The translations under genes and the position numbers were made by a program. Positions 18,182 through 26,682 of a DNA stretch of 64,000 nt are shown one piece after another. This DNA is from CBDFHJ01 sp965247635. Its GTDB lineage: Bacteria; Chloroflexota; Dehalococcoidia; Lucifugimonadales; Australimonadaceae. The stretch lies in contig CBDFHJ010000010.1 in assembly GCA_965247635.1 (NCBI GenBank), positions 62,001 through 126,000 on the forward strand, given 5' to 3'. The notes under the pieces were generated by a model. That model made no database searches. It was not told where the DNA came from and worked only from the letters and a program-made list of their open reading frames with translations. How positions within the stretch are numbered: the first letter of the stretch is position 1; each line of letters starts with the position of its first letter.

Positions 18182-19464
18182 GCCCGGGCCCCTGCAGGCG
18201 CCAGCGCGCGCAGGTCGGACCAAAACGATGGGTAGGAGACCGACGCCAGCTCGGCGTCCTGAACGCTGGTAGTCCCGCTGGCCAGCAGGCCGGCGATGCC
18301 GACGGTCATGGCGATGCGGTGGTCGCCGTGGCTCTCGCACTCCACGCCGGTGAGCGACGCGCCGCCAGTGATGCGCAGGCCGTTGGGCAGCTCCTCCACA
18401 TGGCCACCCAGACGCGACAGCTCCCGCGTTGTGGTCACGATCCGGTCCGACTCCTTCACGCGCAACTCTTCAGCATCGGTGATGACGGTGGTGCCTTTGG
18501 CAAAGCAGGCCGCCACGGCCAGAACGGGGATCTCATCGATGAGGCGGGGGATCATATCGCCGCCGATTTCGGTCGCTTCCAGGGTGCTGGAGCGGGCCAC
18601 CAGGTCGGCCACCAGCTCGCCACCCTGCGTCCGCCGGTCCTCCACCGAGATATCCGCGCCCATGGCCCACAGCGCGTCCAGAATTCCCGTGCGGCTGGGG
18701 TTCATGCCCACACCCTGCACTCGCACTTCGGCGTCCGCGTGGCATACCCCCGCCACCAGCCAGAAGGCCGCCGAGCTGATGTCCGCCGGGACCGTCACGT
18801 CCACGGCCTTCAGCCGGCCAGGATGTACCGTCAACGTCAGGCCATCCTCTCGCACCGGTACGCCCATGGCATCGAAGAGCAGCTCGGTGTGGTCTCGGGA
18901 GCGTGCGGGCTGCTCCAACACCGTCTCGCCCTCCGCGAACAGGCCCGCAAGCAGGAGCGCGCTCTTCAGCTGGGCGCTGGCCACCGGCATTCGGTAGTGG
19001 ATACCGTGCAGCCCGCCACCCCTGATCGCCAGCGGCGCCAGCCTGCCGCCGTCACGCCCTTGCACCTCGGCTCCCATGAGCCGTAGGGGTGTCACGATCC
19101 GGTCCATGGGCCGCGAACGGATCGAGGCGTCGCCGGTAAGCACCGAGAGGAACGGCTGGCCGGCCAGCACGCCCGCCATGAGCCGGGTCGTCGTGCCGCT
19201 GTTGCCGGTGTCCAAGACGTCTGCCGGCTCGCGCAGGGCCTCCGCGCCAATGACGAGGGTCCCACCATCCTCCTCTATCGTTACGCCGAGCTGGCGCAGG
19301 ACACGCAGGGTCGCCACCCCATCATCGCCAGGGCAGAAGTTCTCGACTCGCGCGCTTCCCTCCGCGATGGCGTTGAAGATGGCGGCCCGGTGGGAGATGG
19401 ACTTATCACCCGGTGGGGTGACCGCGCCTGCTAGGTGGGAGGGACGGCTTACCGCTTCGTGCAT
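18178..19464 (-). CDS. aroA: 3-phosphoshikimate 1-carboxyvinyltransferase (EPSP synthase)
   Basis: 428 residues, normal for AroA. It joins PEP and shikimate-3-phosphate in the chorismate pathway. Signatures: PPGDKSISHRAAIFNAIAEG near the N-terminus, DTGNSGTTTRLMAGVLAG, and LRVKESDRIVTTTRELSRLGG. Ala or Gly variants linked to glyphosate class cannot be assigned with confidence by eye. ATG at 19464. It starts 36 bases after the M50 protease gene and overlaps gmk by four bases, so it is inside one operon. Confidence 0.95.
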   Translation of the reverse strand: MHEAVSRPSHLAGAVTPPGDKSISHRAAIFNAIAEGSARVENFCPGDDGVATLRVLRQLGVTIEEDGGTLVIGAEALREPADVLDTGNSGTTTRLMAGVLAGQPFLSVLTGDASIRSRPMDRIVTPLRLMGAEVQGRDGGRLAPLAIRGGGLHGIHYRMPVASAQLKSALLLAGLFAEGETVLEQPARSRDHTELLFDAMGVPVREDGLTLTVHPGRLKAVDVTVPADISSAAFWLVAGVCHADAEVRVQGVGMNPSRTGILDALWAMGADISVEDRRTQGGELVADLVARSSTLEATEIGGDMIPRLIDEIPVLAVAACFAKGTTVITDAEELRVKESDRIVTTTRELSRLGGHVEELPNGLRITGGASLTGVECESHGDHRIAMTVGIAGLLASGTTSVQDAELASVSYPSFWSDLRALAPAGARA

Positions 19465-19500
19465 GGCTTGTTCCTGCTCAGCGTCTCCCCAGCGCGTTGC

Positions 19501-20184
19501 CTACCCTAGTAAAGCCGTAGTGCCCCAGTTTACCACGGGGCCTACGAGGCGCCATAAGAGGCCATAGCCGAAGGTGATGTCTAACAGGATTACGCTGACC
19601 AACACGGCTGGCCCCAAGAGCTGCAGCCGAGATACCGTCGGAACCCATCGGTGCGGTGTGACTCCCAGCAGCACCGAGGAGCCGTCCAGCGGATAGACCG
19701 GCAGCAGGTTGAACACGGCCAGCACCACGTTCAGAAATACGCCCACAAAGGCTATGTAGGCCGGCAAAAGGCCCAGGTCCAGGCCCCGCGGCGGCCACAC
19801 CTGGGGAATGGTCAACAGGCCAAGGTGAAAGGGCAGCGCGAAGGCCGCCGCCACCAGGACGTTGGCGATGGGGCCCGCCAAGGAGACCAGGGCCATCCCC
19901 TGACGGCCATTGCGCAACCGGGACGGGTCCACCGGCACTGGCTTCCCCCAGCCAAAGCCAGCCACCAACACCATGATGGTGCCCATGGGGTCCAGGTGGA
20001 CGCGTGGATTCAGGGATAGCCGGCCCCTCCGCGCGGCGGTGGCGTCGCCCAGCCGATAGGCAACGAGGGCATGGCTGAATTCATGGACGGTGATCCCGAC
20101 CAGCAGCGACGCGGCGATGGCGATAAGCATGGCCAGGAACGCGCCGGGGTCCGAGAGGAGCAGCGAGCCGCTGGTCAAAAACAT
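19501..20184 (-). CDS. Site-2 protease (M50B) family membrane protein
   Basis: 227 residues with about five or six hydrophobic segments. Zinc ligands are visible: HEFSH in VGITVHEFSHALVAYRLGD, and the third ligand in FNLLPVYPLDGSSVLLG (NxxPxxPLDGS). These small M50B proteases cleave substrates within the membrane and may control signalling. The GRLSLNPRVHLDPMGTIM segment is typical of the Rv/SpoIVFB-like group. ATG start at 20184. It sits between the unknown gene at 20217 and aroA, in the same direction with short gaps. Confidence 0.9.
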   Translation of the reverse strand: MFLTSGSLLLSDPGAFLAMLIAIAASLLVGITVHEFSHALVAYRLGDATAARRGRLSLNPRVHLDPMGTIMVLVAGFGWGKPVPVDPSRLRNGRQGMALVSLAGPIANVLVAAAFALPFHLGLLTIPQVWPPRGLDLGLLPAYIAFVGVFLNVVLAVFNLLPVYPLDGSSVLLGVTPHRWVPTVSRLQLLGPAVLVSVILLDITFGYGLLWRLVGPVVNWGTTALLG

Positions 20185-20216
20185 GGCCCAGGCCGCCTCA
20201 GCCTGTCCGTGGCGGA

Positions 20217-20987
20217 CTACTCGTACTCATCGTCATCCTCGTCCTCCTGGCGCTCCGGCCTGGCGGCAAGACTCACCGGAGGCAGCAAGGGGGATGGACG
20301 GTCTCGTCGGCGTTGAGGCGCTGCATGGGACAGCTCTTGAAGCTCCGCGTGGCAGGCTTTCAGCGCGTCTACGGAGTGGCTGGCCACGTCTACCACCATG
20401 GCGTCTACGCCGGCGTCTCTCAGGTGGGTCATTTCTTCCTTGGATGGAAGAGCGGCTAGATGGACCAGCAGGTATTTGGAGACCACGCTCCGCACCCGCG
20501 CGATGCGCATCAGCTGACGGACCGTGAGCGACGGCGCGTCGGCGACCGACACGAGGAACGCATCCACGGGAACGTCCTCAATGGTACGCAGCAGCGCATC
20601 GTCCAGCTCCGGCGATACCTGCATGATCGCGGTGTGCTCTTCGGTGTTGAGCACGCTCAGCGGCGTCTCGTCAGAGGAGAACACCTCAAAGTCGGCGCTC
20701 TCCTCACGCTGGGGGCCAGCCTCGCTTTGCCAAACGCCCCAAGCCATCCCTGCCAAGGTCTTTCGGGTTGCCGCCGCCTGGGCCCTCTCGCCCGCCGAGT
20801 CCACCGCTAGCAGTGCTCCATCAAGCCCCGCTTCTACGATGTGCTTGGCCGCCGCATCCGCATCCCCTCCGGCGCAGCCCAGCAGCAACATCGGCGGCAC
20901 CTTCTCTCCACGGCTTATCGCGCTAAAGCCCATCGAGTGCCCCACTCCGCTAGACGCCCGTTCCAGCATGTCCAACAGCTTCCCCAT
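20217..20987 (-). CDS. Unknown protein, TIM-barrel-like pattern
   Basis: 256 residues. I do not recognise a named family. The alternating hydrophobic strands ending in Gly/Ala and Asp (PMLLLGCAGGDADAAAKHIVEAGLDGALLAVDS in sections; LRDAGVDAMVVDVAS) suggest a barrel of the kind found in Dehalococcoidia conserved proteins. The C-terminal 30 residues are Pro/Arg-rich, then strongly acidic (EDEDDDEYE), and look unstructured. It is the first gene of a five-gene minus-strand operon ending with glycerate kinase, and it is divergent from the pseudouridine synthase gene. Confidence 0.65.
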   Translation of the reverse strand: MGKLLDMLERASSGVGHSMGFSAISRGEKVPPMLLLGCAGGDADAAAKHIVEAGLDGALLAVDSAGERAQAAATRKTLAGMAWGVWQSEAGPQREESADFEVFSSDETPLSVLNTEEHTAIMQVSPELDDALLRTIEDVPVDAFLVSVADAPSLTVRQLMRIARVRSVVSKYLLVHLAALPSKEEMTHLRDAGVDAMVVDVASHSVDALKACHAELQELSHAAPQRRRDRPSPLLPPVSLAARPERQEDEDDDEYE

Positions 20988-21141
20988 GGACGCGCCCTCC
21001 TTCGGCCTGGAGCTGGCCTACAACGGTTCGGTGGCCATCTTCTCCGGCGCAAAGACCATTGTAGCAGCGGGTATCCCCACCAGGAAACCCTCCCAGCCCA
21101 GGGCCGTCCGGCGGGCAAAAGCGTATGCTAGGCTCCATCGT

Positions 21142-22137
21142 ATGGACCAAGAACCTAAAGACCTCGCACCGCCCGATGCCCACGGCCCATTGCCGCTGGT
21201 TCGGTACCTCGTGGCCGCGGGCGTGGGCGCTCGCCGTGCGAGCGCTGCCCTGGTGATGACGGACCGGGTCCGCGTCAACGGACAGCCCGCCGACGGTCTC
21301 ACCCAGGAGGTGCTGCCGACGGACCGCGTGACGGTAGACGGCCGTGAGGTCCACGCCAACGCCGAGGTTGTCTACATCCTTCTTCATAAGCCGGCGTCCT
21401 ACCTGACCACCGTACAGGACACCCACGGCCGACCGACGGTGATGGACCTCGTGCCGCCGGAGTACCTCGTGCCGGGCCTTGTGCCCGTCGGGCGTCTCGA
21501 TATGGAGAGCACCGGCCTCCTGCTGCTGACCAACGACGGTCACCTCGCCCACCGCCTTACTCACCCCAGCTACGGCGTGGAAAAGGAGTACCACGTGACG
21601 GTGGACACCCCCTTGGCCGCCACCCAGGTGAGACAACTACTCCGAGGGGTCTACTTGGAAGATGGGCCGGCCCGCGCCGCGGCGTTATGGCCCCTCACCG
21701 TCCGCTCCAGGCGAAACGTCACCAACCCGACATCGCGGGCGGGGGAGGACGGCGTCAGCCGGCCGTCGCGTTCAGGGGTGCGCCCTCCGCCTCAGAAGCC
21801 CACCCGCTACAGCGTCACGCTGGGGGAGGGACAGAAGCGGGAGATACGGCTGATGTTCCGCGCCGTGGGCCACGCCGTGCTCGGGCTCAAGCGGGTCCGC
21901 ATGGGCACGCTCCGATTGAGCGCGCTGGAGCCGGGAAGGGTGCGTTCGCTGACGCCCGTCGAGGTCCAGCGCCTGAAAGAGCTGGTGGCGAGACCGTCGT
22001 TGCCCCCGCGGCAGAGTGCACCTCGCGCTCAGCGGTCCCCGTCTTTCAGGACAGGCAGTGGCGATAGACCGCCTCAATTGACAGCTCGGCGGCCCGCGGC
22101 TACAGTAGCGCCACCGAGGCGCCGGCGCGGCGTCTAA
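21142..22137 (+). CDS. Pseudouridine synthase, RsuA/RluB family
   Basis: 331 residues from the ATG at 21142; an earlier open frame overlaps the divergent gene and is not supported. It isomerises uridine in rRNA. An S4-type RNA-binding domain (VRYLVAAGVGARRASAALVMTDRV) is followed by the catalytic motif VGRLDMESTGLLLLTNDG (Asp in GRLD) and the C-terminal GQKREIRLMFRAVGHAV. A low-complexity insert (around residues 194-223) and a basic Pro/Arg tail are extra to the family. The promoter of the next gene lies inside its 3' end. RsuA, RluB or RluF cannot be told apart here. Confidence 0.9.
   Translation: MDQEPKDLAPPDAHGPLPLVRYLVAAGVGARRASAALVMTDRVRVNGQPADGLTQEVLPTDRVTVDGREVHANAEVVYILLHKPASYLTTVQDTHGRPTVMDLVPPEYLVPGLVPVGRLDMESTGLLLLTNDGHLAHRLTHPSYGVEKEYHVTVDTPLAATQVRQLLRGVYLEDGPARAAALWPLTVRSRRNVTNPTSRAGEDGVSRPSRSGVRPPPQKPTRYSVTLGEGQKREIRLMFRAVGHAVLGLKRVRMGTLRLSALEPGRVRSLTPVEVQRLKELVARPSLPPRQSAPRAQRSPSFRTGSGDRPPQLTARRPAATVAPPRRRRGV
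22078..22106 (+). promoter_or_regulatory. Predicted promoter of hydrolase copy 1
   Basis: TTGACA (22078-22083), 17-base spacer, TACAGT (22101-22106), then GCGCC and GGCGCGGCG. The same arrangement precedes copies 2 and 3. It lies within the end of the pseudouridine synthase gene. Confidence 0.5.
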
Positions 22138-22154
22138 AAACAGAGGAGGGAACC

Positions 22155-23000
22155 ATGGCAACCACTGTGCAATTGACGGAAGCCACGACCAGCAAGTTTG
22201 CCCAGGCAGGGAAGATCAAGGTCCACTACAACGAGACGGGTACGGGCGATGCGCTGTTCTTCCTGCACGGCAGCGGGCCAGGCGCCAGCTCTTGGAGCAA
22301 CTTCAACCGCAACGTCGGACCCCTCTCCGAGAACTACCGCTGCCTGCTGATGGACCAGCCCGGCTACGGCAAGACCGACTCCGTGACCATGACCACCGAG
22401 TCGCGCTCCACCGTGAACGCCCGGGCCGTGAAGGAGCTGATGGACACGCTGAACATTGAGAAGGCAAGCCTGGTGGGCAACTCCATGGGCGGAGGAACCG
22501 CGCTCGCCTTCGCGGTGGACTACCCGGACCGGCTGGAGAAAATGGTGCTCATGGGTTCGGGCGGCGGCGGCGTCAACATCTTCAGCCACCAGCCATCCGA
22601 GGGGATAAAGCAGCTCAACTACACCTTCGACCACCCCTCGGTGGAGGAGTTCCGTAAGCTGATCAACATCATGCTGTACGACGGTTCGCAGGTGCCGGAC
22701 TCGTTGCTGGAGCAGCGCTACGAGACGGTGAAGGCCACCCCAGGGCACCTGGAGGCCCGCAAGAACTCCGTAAACGTGCAGCGCGACCTGAGCGCCGACC
22801 TCCCCAACATCAAAGCGCCGGCGCTTATCATCCACGGACGCAACGACCGCGTGGTGCCGCTGGAGGGAAGCCTGCGGCTGCTCACGGCGCTGGAGAACTC
22901 GCGGCTGGTGGTGTTCAACCACTGCGGCCACTGGGCCCAGTTCGAGCACGCCAATCTGTTCAACCGGCTGGTGGAGGACTTCCTCTCCCACGACGACTAG
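22155..23000 (+). CDS. Alpha/beta hydrolase, meta-cleavage-product type, copy 1
   Basis: 281 residues. It resembles C-C hydrolases of the BphD/MhpC/HsaD group, which cut ring-opened aromatic products. The oxyanion motif HGSGPG (38-43), nucleophile Ser110 in VGNSMGGG, acid Asp231 in HGRNDRV and His259 in NHCGHWAQFEH are all present. The lid segment has the family SGGGGVNIFSH. A GAGGAGGG ribosome-binding site is 5 bases upstream of the ATG. First of four tandem paralogues; substrate is unknown, but three Rieske oxygenases lie within 15 kb. Confidence 0.85.
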   Translation: MATTVQLTEATTSKFAQAGKIKVHYNETGTGDALFFLHGSGPGASSWSNFNRNVGPLSENYRCLLMDQPGYGKTDSVTMTTESRSTVNARAVKELMDTLNIEKASLVGNSMGGGTALAFAVDYPDRLEKMVLMGSGGGGVNIFSHQPSEGIKQLNYTFDHPSVEEFRKLINIMLYDGSQVPDSLLEQRYETVKATPGHLEARKNSVNVQRDLSADLPNIKAPALIIHGRNDRVVPLEGSLRLLTALENSRLVVFNHCGHWAQFEHANLFNRLVEDFLSHDD

Positions 23001-23024
23001 GCCCATTAACCGCCTAGCAGGTCA

Positions 23025-23056
23025 GCGAAGGGACGCCTCGTGAGGCGTCCCTTCGC
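23025..23056 (+). terminator. Hairpin after hydrolase copy 1
   Basis: A perfect stem (GCGAAGGGACGCCTC with its complement, two-base loop). There is no T-run, but its position between two genes with separate promoters supports termination or 3' protection. The inner stem is shared with the hairpin after copy 2. Confidence 0.6.
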
Positions 23057-23086
23057 ATGCCGTCAAGCGGGCTACTCCCACCATCG

Positions 23087-23114
23087 TTGACACCCATACC
23101 GCGTGTGATAGAGT
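23087..23114 (+). promoter_or_regulatory. Predicted promoter of hydrolase copy 2
   Basis: TTGACA (23087-23092), 16-base spacer, TAGAGT (23109-23114), then GACGCCGGTTGGCGCGGCG. It matches the layout before copies 1 and 3. Confidence 0.55.
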
Positions 23115-23168
23115 GACGCCGGTTGGCGCGGCGCGCGCCCAGGCTCTTAGCATACAAAGGAGGGAACA

Positions 23169-24011
23169 ATGGCAACAACGACACAGCTAACCGAGGAAGC
23201 AACCAGCAAGCTCGTTCAGGCTGGCGACATCAGGATGCACTACAACGAGGCGGGCACCGGCGAGACGGTGATCTTCCTGCACGGCGGTGGCCCAGGCGCC
23301 ACCGGGTGGAGCAACTTCGTCCGGAACATCGGACCGCTCTCCGAGCGCTTCCACGTGATGTTGGTGGACATGCCCCAGTACGGCGGGTCCGACGACGTGA
23401 TCATGACGGAGCCGCACTCCACCGTGACGGCCCGGGCGGTCAAGGACATGCTCGACGCCTTGGGCATCGAAAAAGCCAACCTCGTGGGCAACTCCATGGG
23501 CGGGGCCGCCACCCTGGCCTTCGCCGTGGACCACAACGAGCGATTGAACAAGATGGTCCTCATGGGCTCGGGAGGCGGCGGAGTCAGCTTCTTTGACCAC
23601 AGCCCCTCCGAGGGCATCAGGATCCTCATGGAAGTGGCCAACAATCCGTCGGTGGAAGGGCTCCGAAGCCTGTTCAAGGTCATGCTGTACGACTCCTCTT
23701 TCGTCAGCGAGGAGCTGCTCCAGGCGCGCTACGCCGGCATCGTGGCCAACCCCGGCCACCAGGAGGCGCGCAGGAAGTCCAACAGCGTGTGGCGGGACGT
23801 CCTAGCCGACCTGACCAAGGTGAAGACCCCAGCTTTCATCATCCACGGACGCAACGACCGTGTGGTGTCCCTGGAAGGCAGCATGCGACTGCTCTCCGTG
23901 CTGGAGAACTCCCGAATGGAGATTTTCAACCACTGCGGCCACTGGGCCCAGTTCGAGCACGCCAGCCTGTTCAACCGGCTGGTGGAGGACTTCCTCTCCC
24001 ACGACGACTAG
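23169..24011 (+). CDS. Alpha/beta hydrolase, meta-cleavage-product type, copy 2
   Basis: 280 residues, clearly paralogous to copies 1 and 3 over the full length. The motifs HGGGPG, VGNSMGGAATLAFA (nucleophile Ser), HGRNDRVVSLEGS (Asp) and NHCGHWAQFEH (His) are intact, so it should be active. The lid and entry region (DVIMTEPHSTVTARAV, FFDHSPSEGIRILMEV) differ from copies 1 and 3, hinting at a different substrate. AAAGGAGGG lies before the ATG. It has its own predicted promoter and a downstream hairpin. Confidence 0.85.
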   Translation: MATTTQLTEEATSKLVQAGDIRMHYNEAGTGETVIFLHGGGPGATGWSNFVRNIGPLSERFHVMLVDMPQYGGSDDVIMTEPHSTVTARAVKDMLDALGIEKANLVGNSMGGAATLAFAVDHNERLNKMVLMGSGGGGVSFFDHSPSEGIRILMEVANNPSVEGLRSLFKVMLYDSSFVSEELLQARYAGIVANPGHQEARRKSNSVWRDVLADLTKVKTPAFIIHGRNDRVVSLEGSMRLLSVLENSRMEIFNHCGHWAQFEHASLFNRLVEDFLSHDD

Positions 24012-24034
24012 GCCGCTGGACCGGTATCAGCTCT

Positions 24035-24070
24035 ACAAAGGGACGCCTCGCGGTTGAGGCGTCCCTTTGT
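24035..24070 (+). terminator. Hairpin after hydrolase copy 2
   Basis: Stem ACAAAGGGACGCCTC paired with GAGGCGTCCCTTTGT, six-base loop. It shares the AAGGGACGCCTC arm with the hairpin after copy 1, so the terminator was duplicated with the gene. Confidence 0.6.
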
Positions 24071-24105
24071 GCGCTCATGCGCATGCGTCGCCCGCAACCC
24101 GCCGA

Positions 24106-24133
24106 TTGACAGCGCAAGGCCCTATGGTAGGGT
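24106..24133 (+). promoter_or_regulatory. Predicted promoter of hydrolase copies 3 and 4
   Basis: TTGACA (24106-24111), 16-base spacer, TAGGGT (24128-24133), then GACGCC and, further on, TTGGCGCGGCG. Same layout as before copies 1 and 2. Confidence 0.55.
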
Positions 24134-24204
24134 GACGCCAACACGCTATTGGCGCGGCGATTGGAAGTCCAACCAACGTCAGCAAGCAGCAAGAGGAGAG
24201 AAGC

Positions 24205-25050
24205 ATGGCGACCGCACAACAACTGACTGAAGAAGCGACCAGCAAGTACGCGCAGGCGGGCAACATCAAGGTCCACTACAACGAGGCGGGTACGGGCGAT
24301 GCGGTCATCTTCCTGCATGGCGGCGGTCCCGGCGCCAGCTCTTGGAGCAACTTCGTCCGCAACGTCGGACCCCTCTCCGAGAAGTACCGGTGCCTGCTGG
24401 TGGACCAGCCGGGCTACGGCAAGACCGACTCCGTGACCCTAACCACCGAGTCGCGCTCCACCGTGAACGCCCGCGCCGTGAAGGACATGATGGACACGCT
24501 GAGCATCGAGAAGGCAAGCCTGGTGGGCAACTCCATGGGCGGAGGCACCACGCTGGCCTTCGCGGTGGACTACCCGGACCGGCTGGAGAAGGCGGTGCTC
24601 ATGGGCTCGGGCGGTGGCGGCGTCAACATCTTTAGCCATACCCCTTCCGAGGGGATCAAGATCCTCAACGAGGCGTTCGATAACCCCTCCGTCGACGCGT
24701 TCCGGCGGCTGATCAACGTCATGCTGTACGACGGTTCGCAGGTGTCGGACGCGTTGTTGGAGCAGCGCTACCAGACCACTATTGGAAACGCGGCGCACCT
24801 GGAGGCCCGCAAGAACTCCGTGAACGTGCCGCGCGACATCCTGCCAGAGCTCTCCAACGTCAAGGCGCCGTCGCTTATCATCCACGGGCGCAACGACAGG
24901 GTCGTGCCGCTGGAGGGCAGCCTGCGGCTGCTATCGGCGCTGGAGAATTCCCGACTCGTGGTGCTCAACCACTGCGGCCACTGGGCTCAGTTCGAGCAGG
25001 CCCCGTTGTTCAACCGGCTGGTGGAGGACTTCCTCGCCAACGACGACTAG
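24205..25050 (+). CDS. Alpha/beta hydrolase, meta-cleavage-product type, copy 3
   Basis: 281 residues, closest to copy 1: long stretches such as RNVGPLSE, LVDQPGYGKTDSVTLTTES and EKASLVGNSMGGGT are the same or nearly so. The triad is complete (Ser in GNSMGG, Asp in HGRNDRVVPLEG, His in NHCGHWAQFEQ). AAGAGGAGAGAAGC precedes the ATG. There is no terminator before the next copy, which begins 40 bases later, so copies 3 and 4 are probably one transcript. Confidence 0.85.
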   Translation: MATAQQLTEEATSKYAQAGNIKVHYNEAGTGDAVIFLHGGGPGASSWSNFVRNVGPLSEKYRCLLVDQPGYGKTDSVTLTTESRSTVNARAVKDMMDTLSIEKASLVGNSMGGGTTLAFAVDYPDRLEKAVLMGSGGGGVNIFSHTPSEGIKILNEAFDNPSVDAFRRLINVMLYDGSQVSDALLEQRYQTTIGNAAHLEARKNSVNVPRDILPELSNVKAPSLIIHGRNDRVVPLEGSLRLLSALENSRLVVLNHCGHWAQFEQAPLFNRLVEDFLANDD

Positions 25051-25090
25051 AGACGACCGTACACGGACGTAACTTCCAAAAGGAGGGACT

Positions 25091-25931
25091 ATGACGACGG
25101 CGCAACTGACCGAGGCGGCGACGAGCAAGACCGTTCAGGCTGGGAAGTACCGGGTCCACTATAACGAAGCGGGCACGGGGCATCCCGTTATCTTTTTGCG
25201 CGGCGGCGGGCTGGGTGCGACGGGCTGGAGCAACTTCGTCCGGAACATAGGCCCCGTCTCAGAGCACTTCCGCGTGCTGCTGGTGGACCAGGTCGGCTAC
25301 GGCAAGACCGACGACGAAGTCTTCACCGACGAGCCGAGCTCCACCGCGCGGGCCCGCGCGGTCAAGGACACGATGGACGCGCTGGGCATCGAGAAGGCGA
25401 CCTTGGTCGGAAACTCGCTGGGGGGCAGCACGTCGCTGACCTTCGCGGTGGACTATCCCGACCGCATCGAAAAGATGGTGCTGATGGGCTCCGGGGCGGG
25501 AGGCGTGAACCTCTTCGCCCATTGGCCCACCGAGGGCGCCAAGGTGCTCCTGGCCATGTTCTCGGAACCAACGGAACAAGGGCCTGCGGGACCTCTTCAA
25601 GGTGATGCTCTACGATTCCTCCTTTGTCACCGACGAGGCGATTCAGCAGCGCTTCGCGGGTATCATGGCCAATCCAGGACACCTGGAGGCGTCACGGAAG
25701 TCCAAGAGTGTCCCCCGCGACCTGATGCCGGACCTCCCGAACGTCAAGACGTCCACGCTGATCATCCACGGACGCGACGACCGAGTCGTGCCGCTGGAGG
25801 GGAGCCTACGGCTGCTCTCGGCGCTGGAGAACTCCCGGCTGGTAGTGCTTAACCAGTGTGGCCACTGGGCTCAGTTCGAGCACGCGCCGCTGTTCAACCG
25901 GCTGGTGGAGGACTTCCTCGCCAACGATTAG
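25091..25931 (+). pseudogene. Alpha/beta hydrolase copy 4, frameshifted
   Basis: A fourth paralogue with an AAAAGGAGGGACT ribosome-binding site. The first frame runs to about residue 162 (KVLLAMFSEP) and then loses similarity. The family sequence (LRDLFKVMLYDSSFVTDE) continues in the next frame to the stop at 25931. One extra G in the run at 25580-25582 would explain it. The copy also has RGGGLG where the others have HGGGPG, so the oxyanion His is lost, and the terminal motif is LNQCGHWAQ. The other triad residues (GNSLGG, HGRDDRV, CGHWAQFEH) remain. Two independent defects favour decay over sequencing error. Confidence 0.75.
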
Positions 25932-25952
25932 GCCCGTTCCAAGCGTTGCCCA

Positions 25953-25989
25953 AGAGGAGGCTGCCTTTCGGCAGCCTCCTCTGATTTTT
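25953..25989 (+). terminator. Rho-independent terminator of the hydrolase array
   Basis: Stem AGAGGAGGCTGCC with its complement, loop TTTC, followed by GATTTTT. A standard intrinsic terminator 22 bases after the last hydrolase. Confidence 0.85.
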
Positions 25990-26176
25990 GCCGGTGTGGT
26001 CCCCTTCGCGTTACGCTAGAAGACGGGGCTAGCCGTTAGGCCTATGCTGCCTCAAGGCGCTTAGGCGCTACGGCAGCGCTGCCCTAGCGCCCTAGCGTAT
26101 GGTCTTCAACGACTGGTTGACTCGGTACAATGCACACGTCGGCCGGTGAGCAAGCACAGCCAAAGGGAGGACGCTG

Positions 26177-26542
26177 ATGCCAATCGAACGCTTGGGCAGA
26201 AGACGCGGAATGCACGAGTCTGTACGGACCGGGAATACAGTCTACATCTCGGGGCAGGTGGCCACCGACGAAAACGGCGAGATCGTCGGCAAGGACGACA
26301 TCGAGGCCCAGATCGAGCAGGTCTATAAGAACCTGGAGCGGCATTGTCGCGCCAACGGCGGGACCCTGCGTAACATTGTGAAGACCACCACTTACGTCTC
26401 AGACGGCGCTTACCGCGCTGCAATCGGGCAAATGCGAGCGGCGGTCTACGGTGATGACCCCCCTACCAGCACCACGGTGGTCGTCTCCTTCCCTGGCCCC
26501 GACCGCCTCGTCGAGATCGAGGCCATCGCCTATATCGAGTAG
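26177..26542 (+). CDS. RidA (YjgF/UK114) family protein lacking the catalytic Arg
   Basis: 121 residues. The Rid fold is evident: TVYISGQVATDENGEIVGKDDIEAQ, NIVKTTTYVSD and LVEIEAIAYIE. RidA proper hydrolyses reactive enamines and imines, using an Arg in a PARSCVEV-like strand; here that strand reads PPTSTTVVVSF and position 98 is Ser, with no Arg nearby. It may therefore be a Rid subfamily with another role. A GGAGG sequence lies before the ATG. Downstream of the hydrolase terminator, so separate. Confidence 0.85.
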   Translation: MPIERLGRRRGMHESVRTGNTVYISGQVATDENGEIVGKDDIEAQIEQVYKNLERHCRANGGTLRNIVKTTTYVSDGAYRAAIGQMRAAVYGDDPPTSTTVVVSFPGPDRLVEIEAIAYIE

Positions 26543-26682
26543 CGAACGGCCGAAACACCCCTGGAACACGGGCAACCGTCGCGGGCAAGCCGGACCCGTG
26601 CGACAGCGCCGTGCAAGGCGGGGACCAACGTGAGTGATATGCAGCCGCGCTCATTCGGACCGTTGAAGGCCGCTGCCCGGCG

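Noticed and set aside
18182..18340. N-terminal extension of guanylate kinase
   Set aside because: It lies inside aroA, is Arg/Pro-rich, and the GTG overlapping the aroA stop is a better start.
20524..21141. N-terminal extension of the pseudouridine synthase
   Set aside because: It is antisense to the divergent gene at 20217-20987 and has low-complexity Ser/Ala sequence; the S4 domain starts after 21142.
26117..26131. TTGACT and TACAAT before the RidA-like gene as a promoter
   Set aside because: The two hexamers are only about 3 bases apart, so they cannot be -35 and -10 of one promoter.
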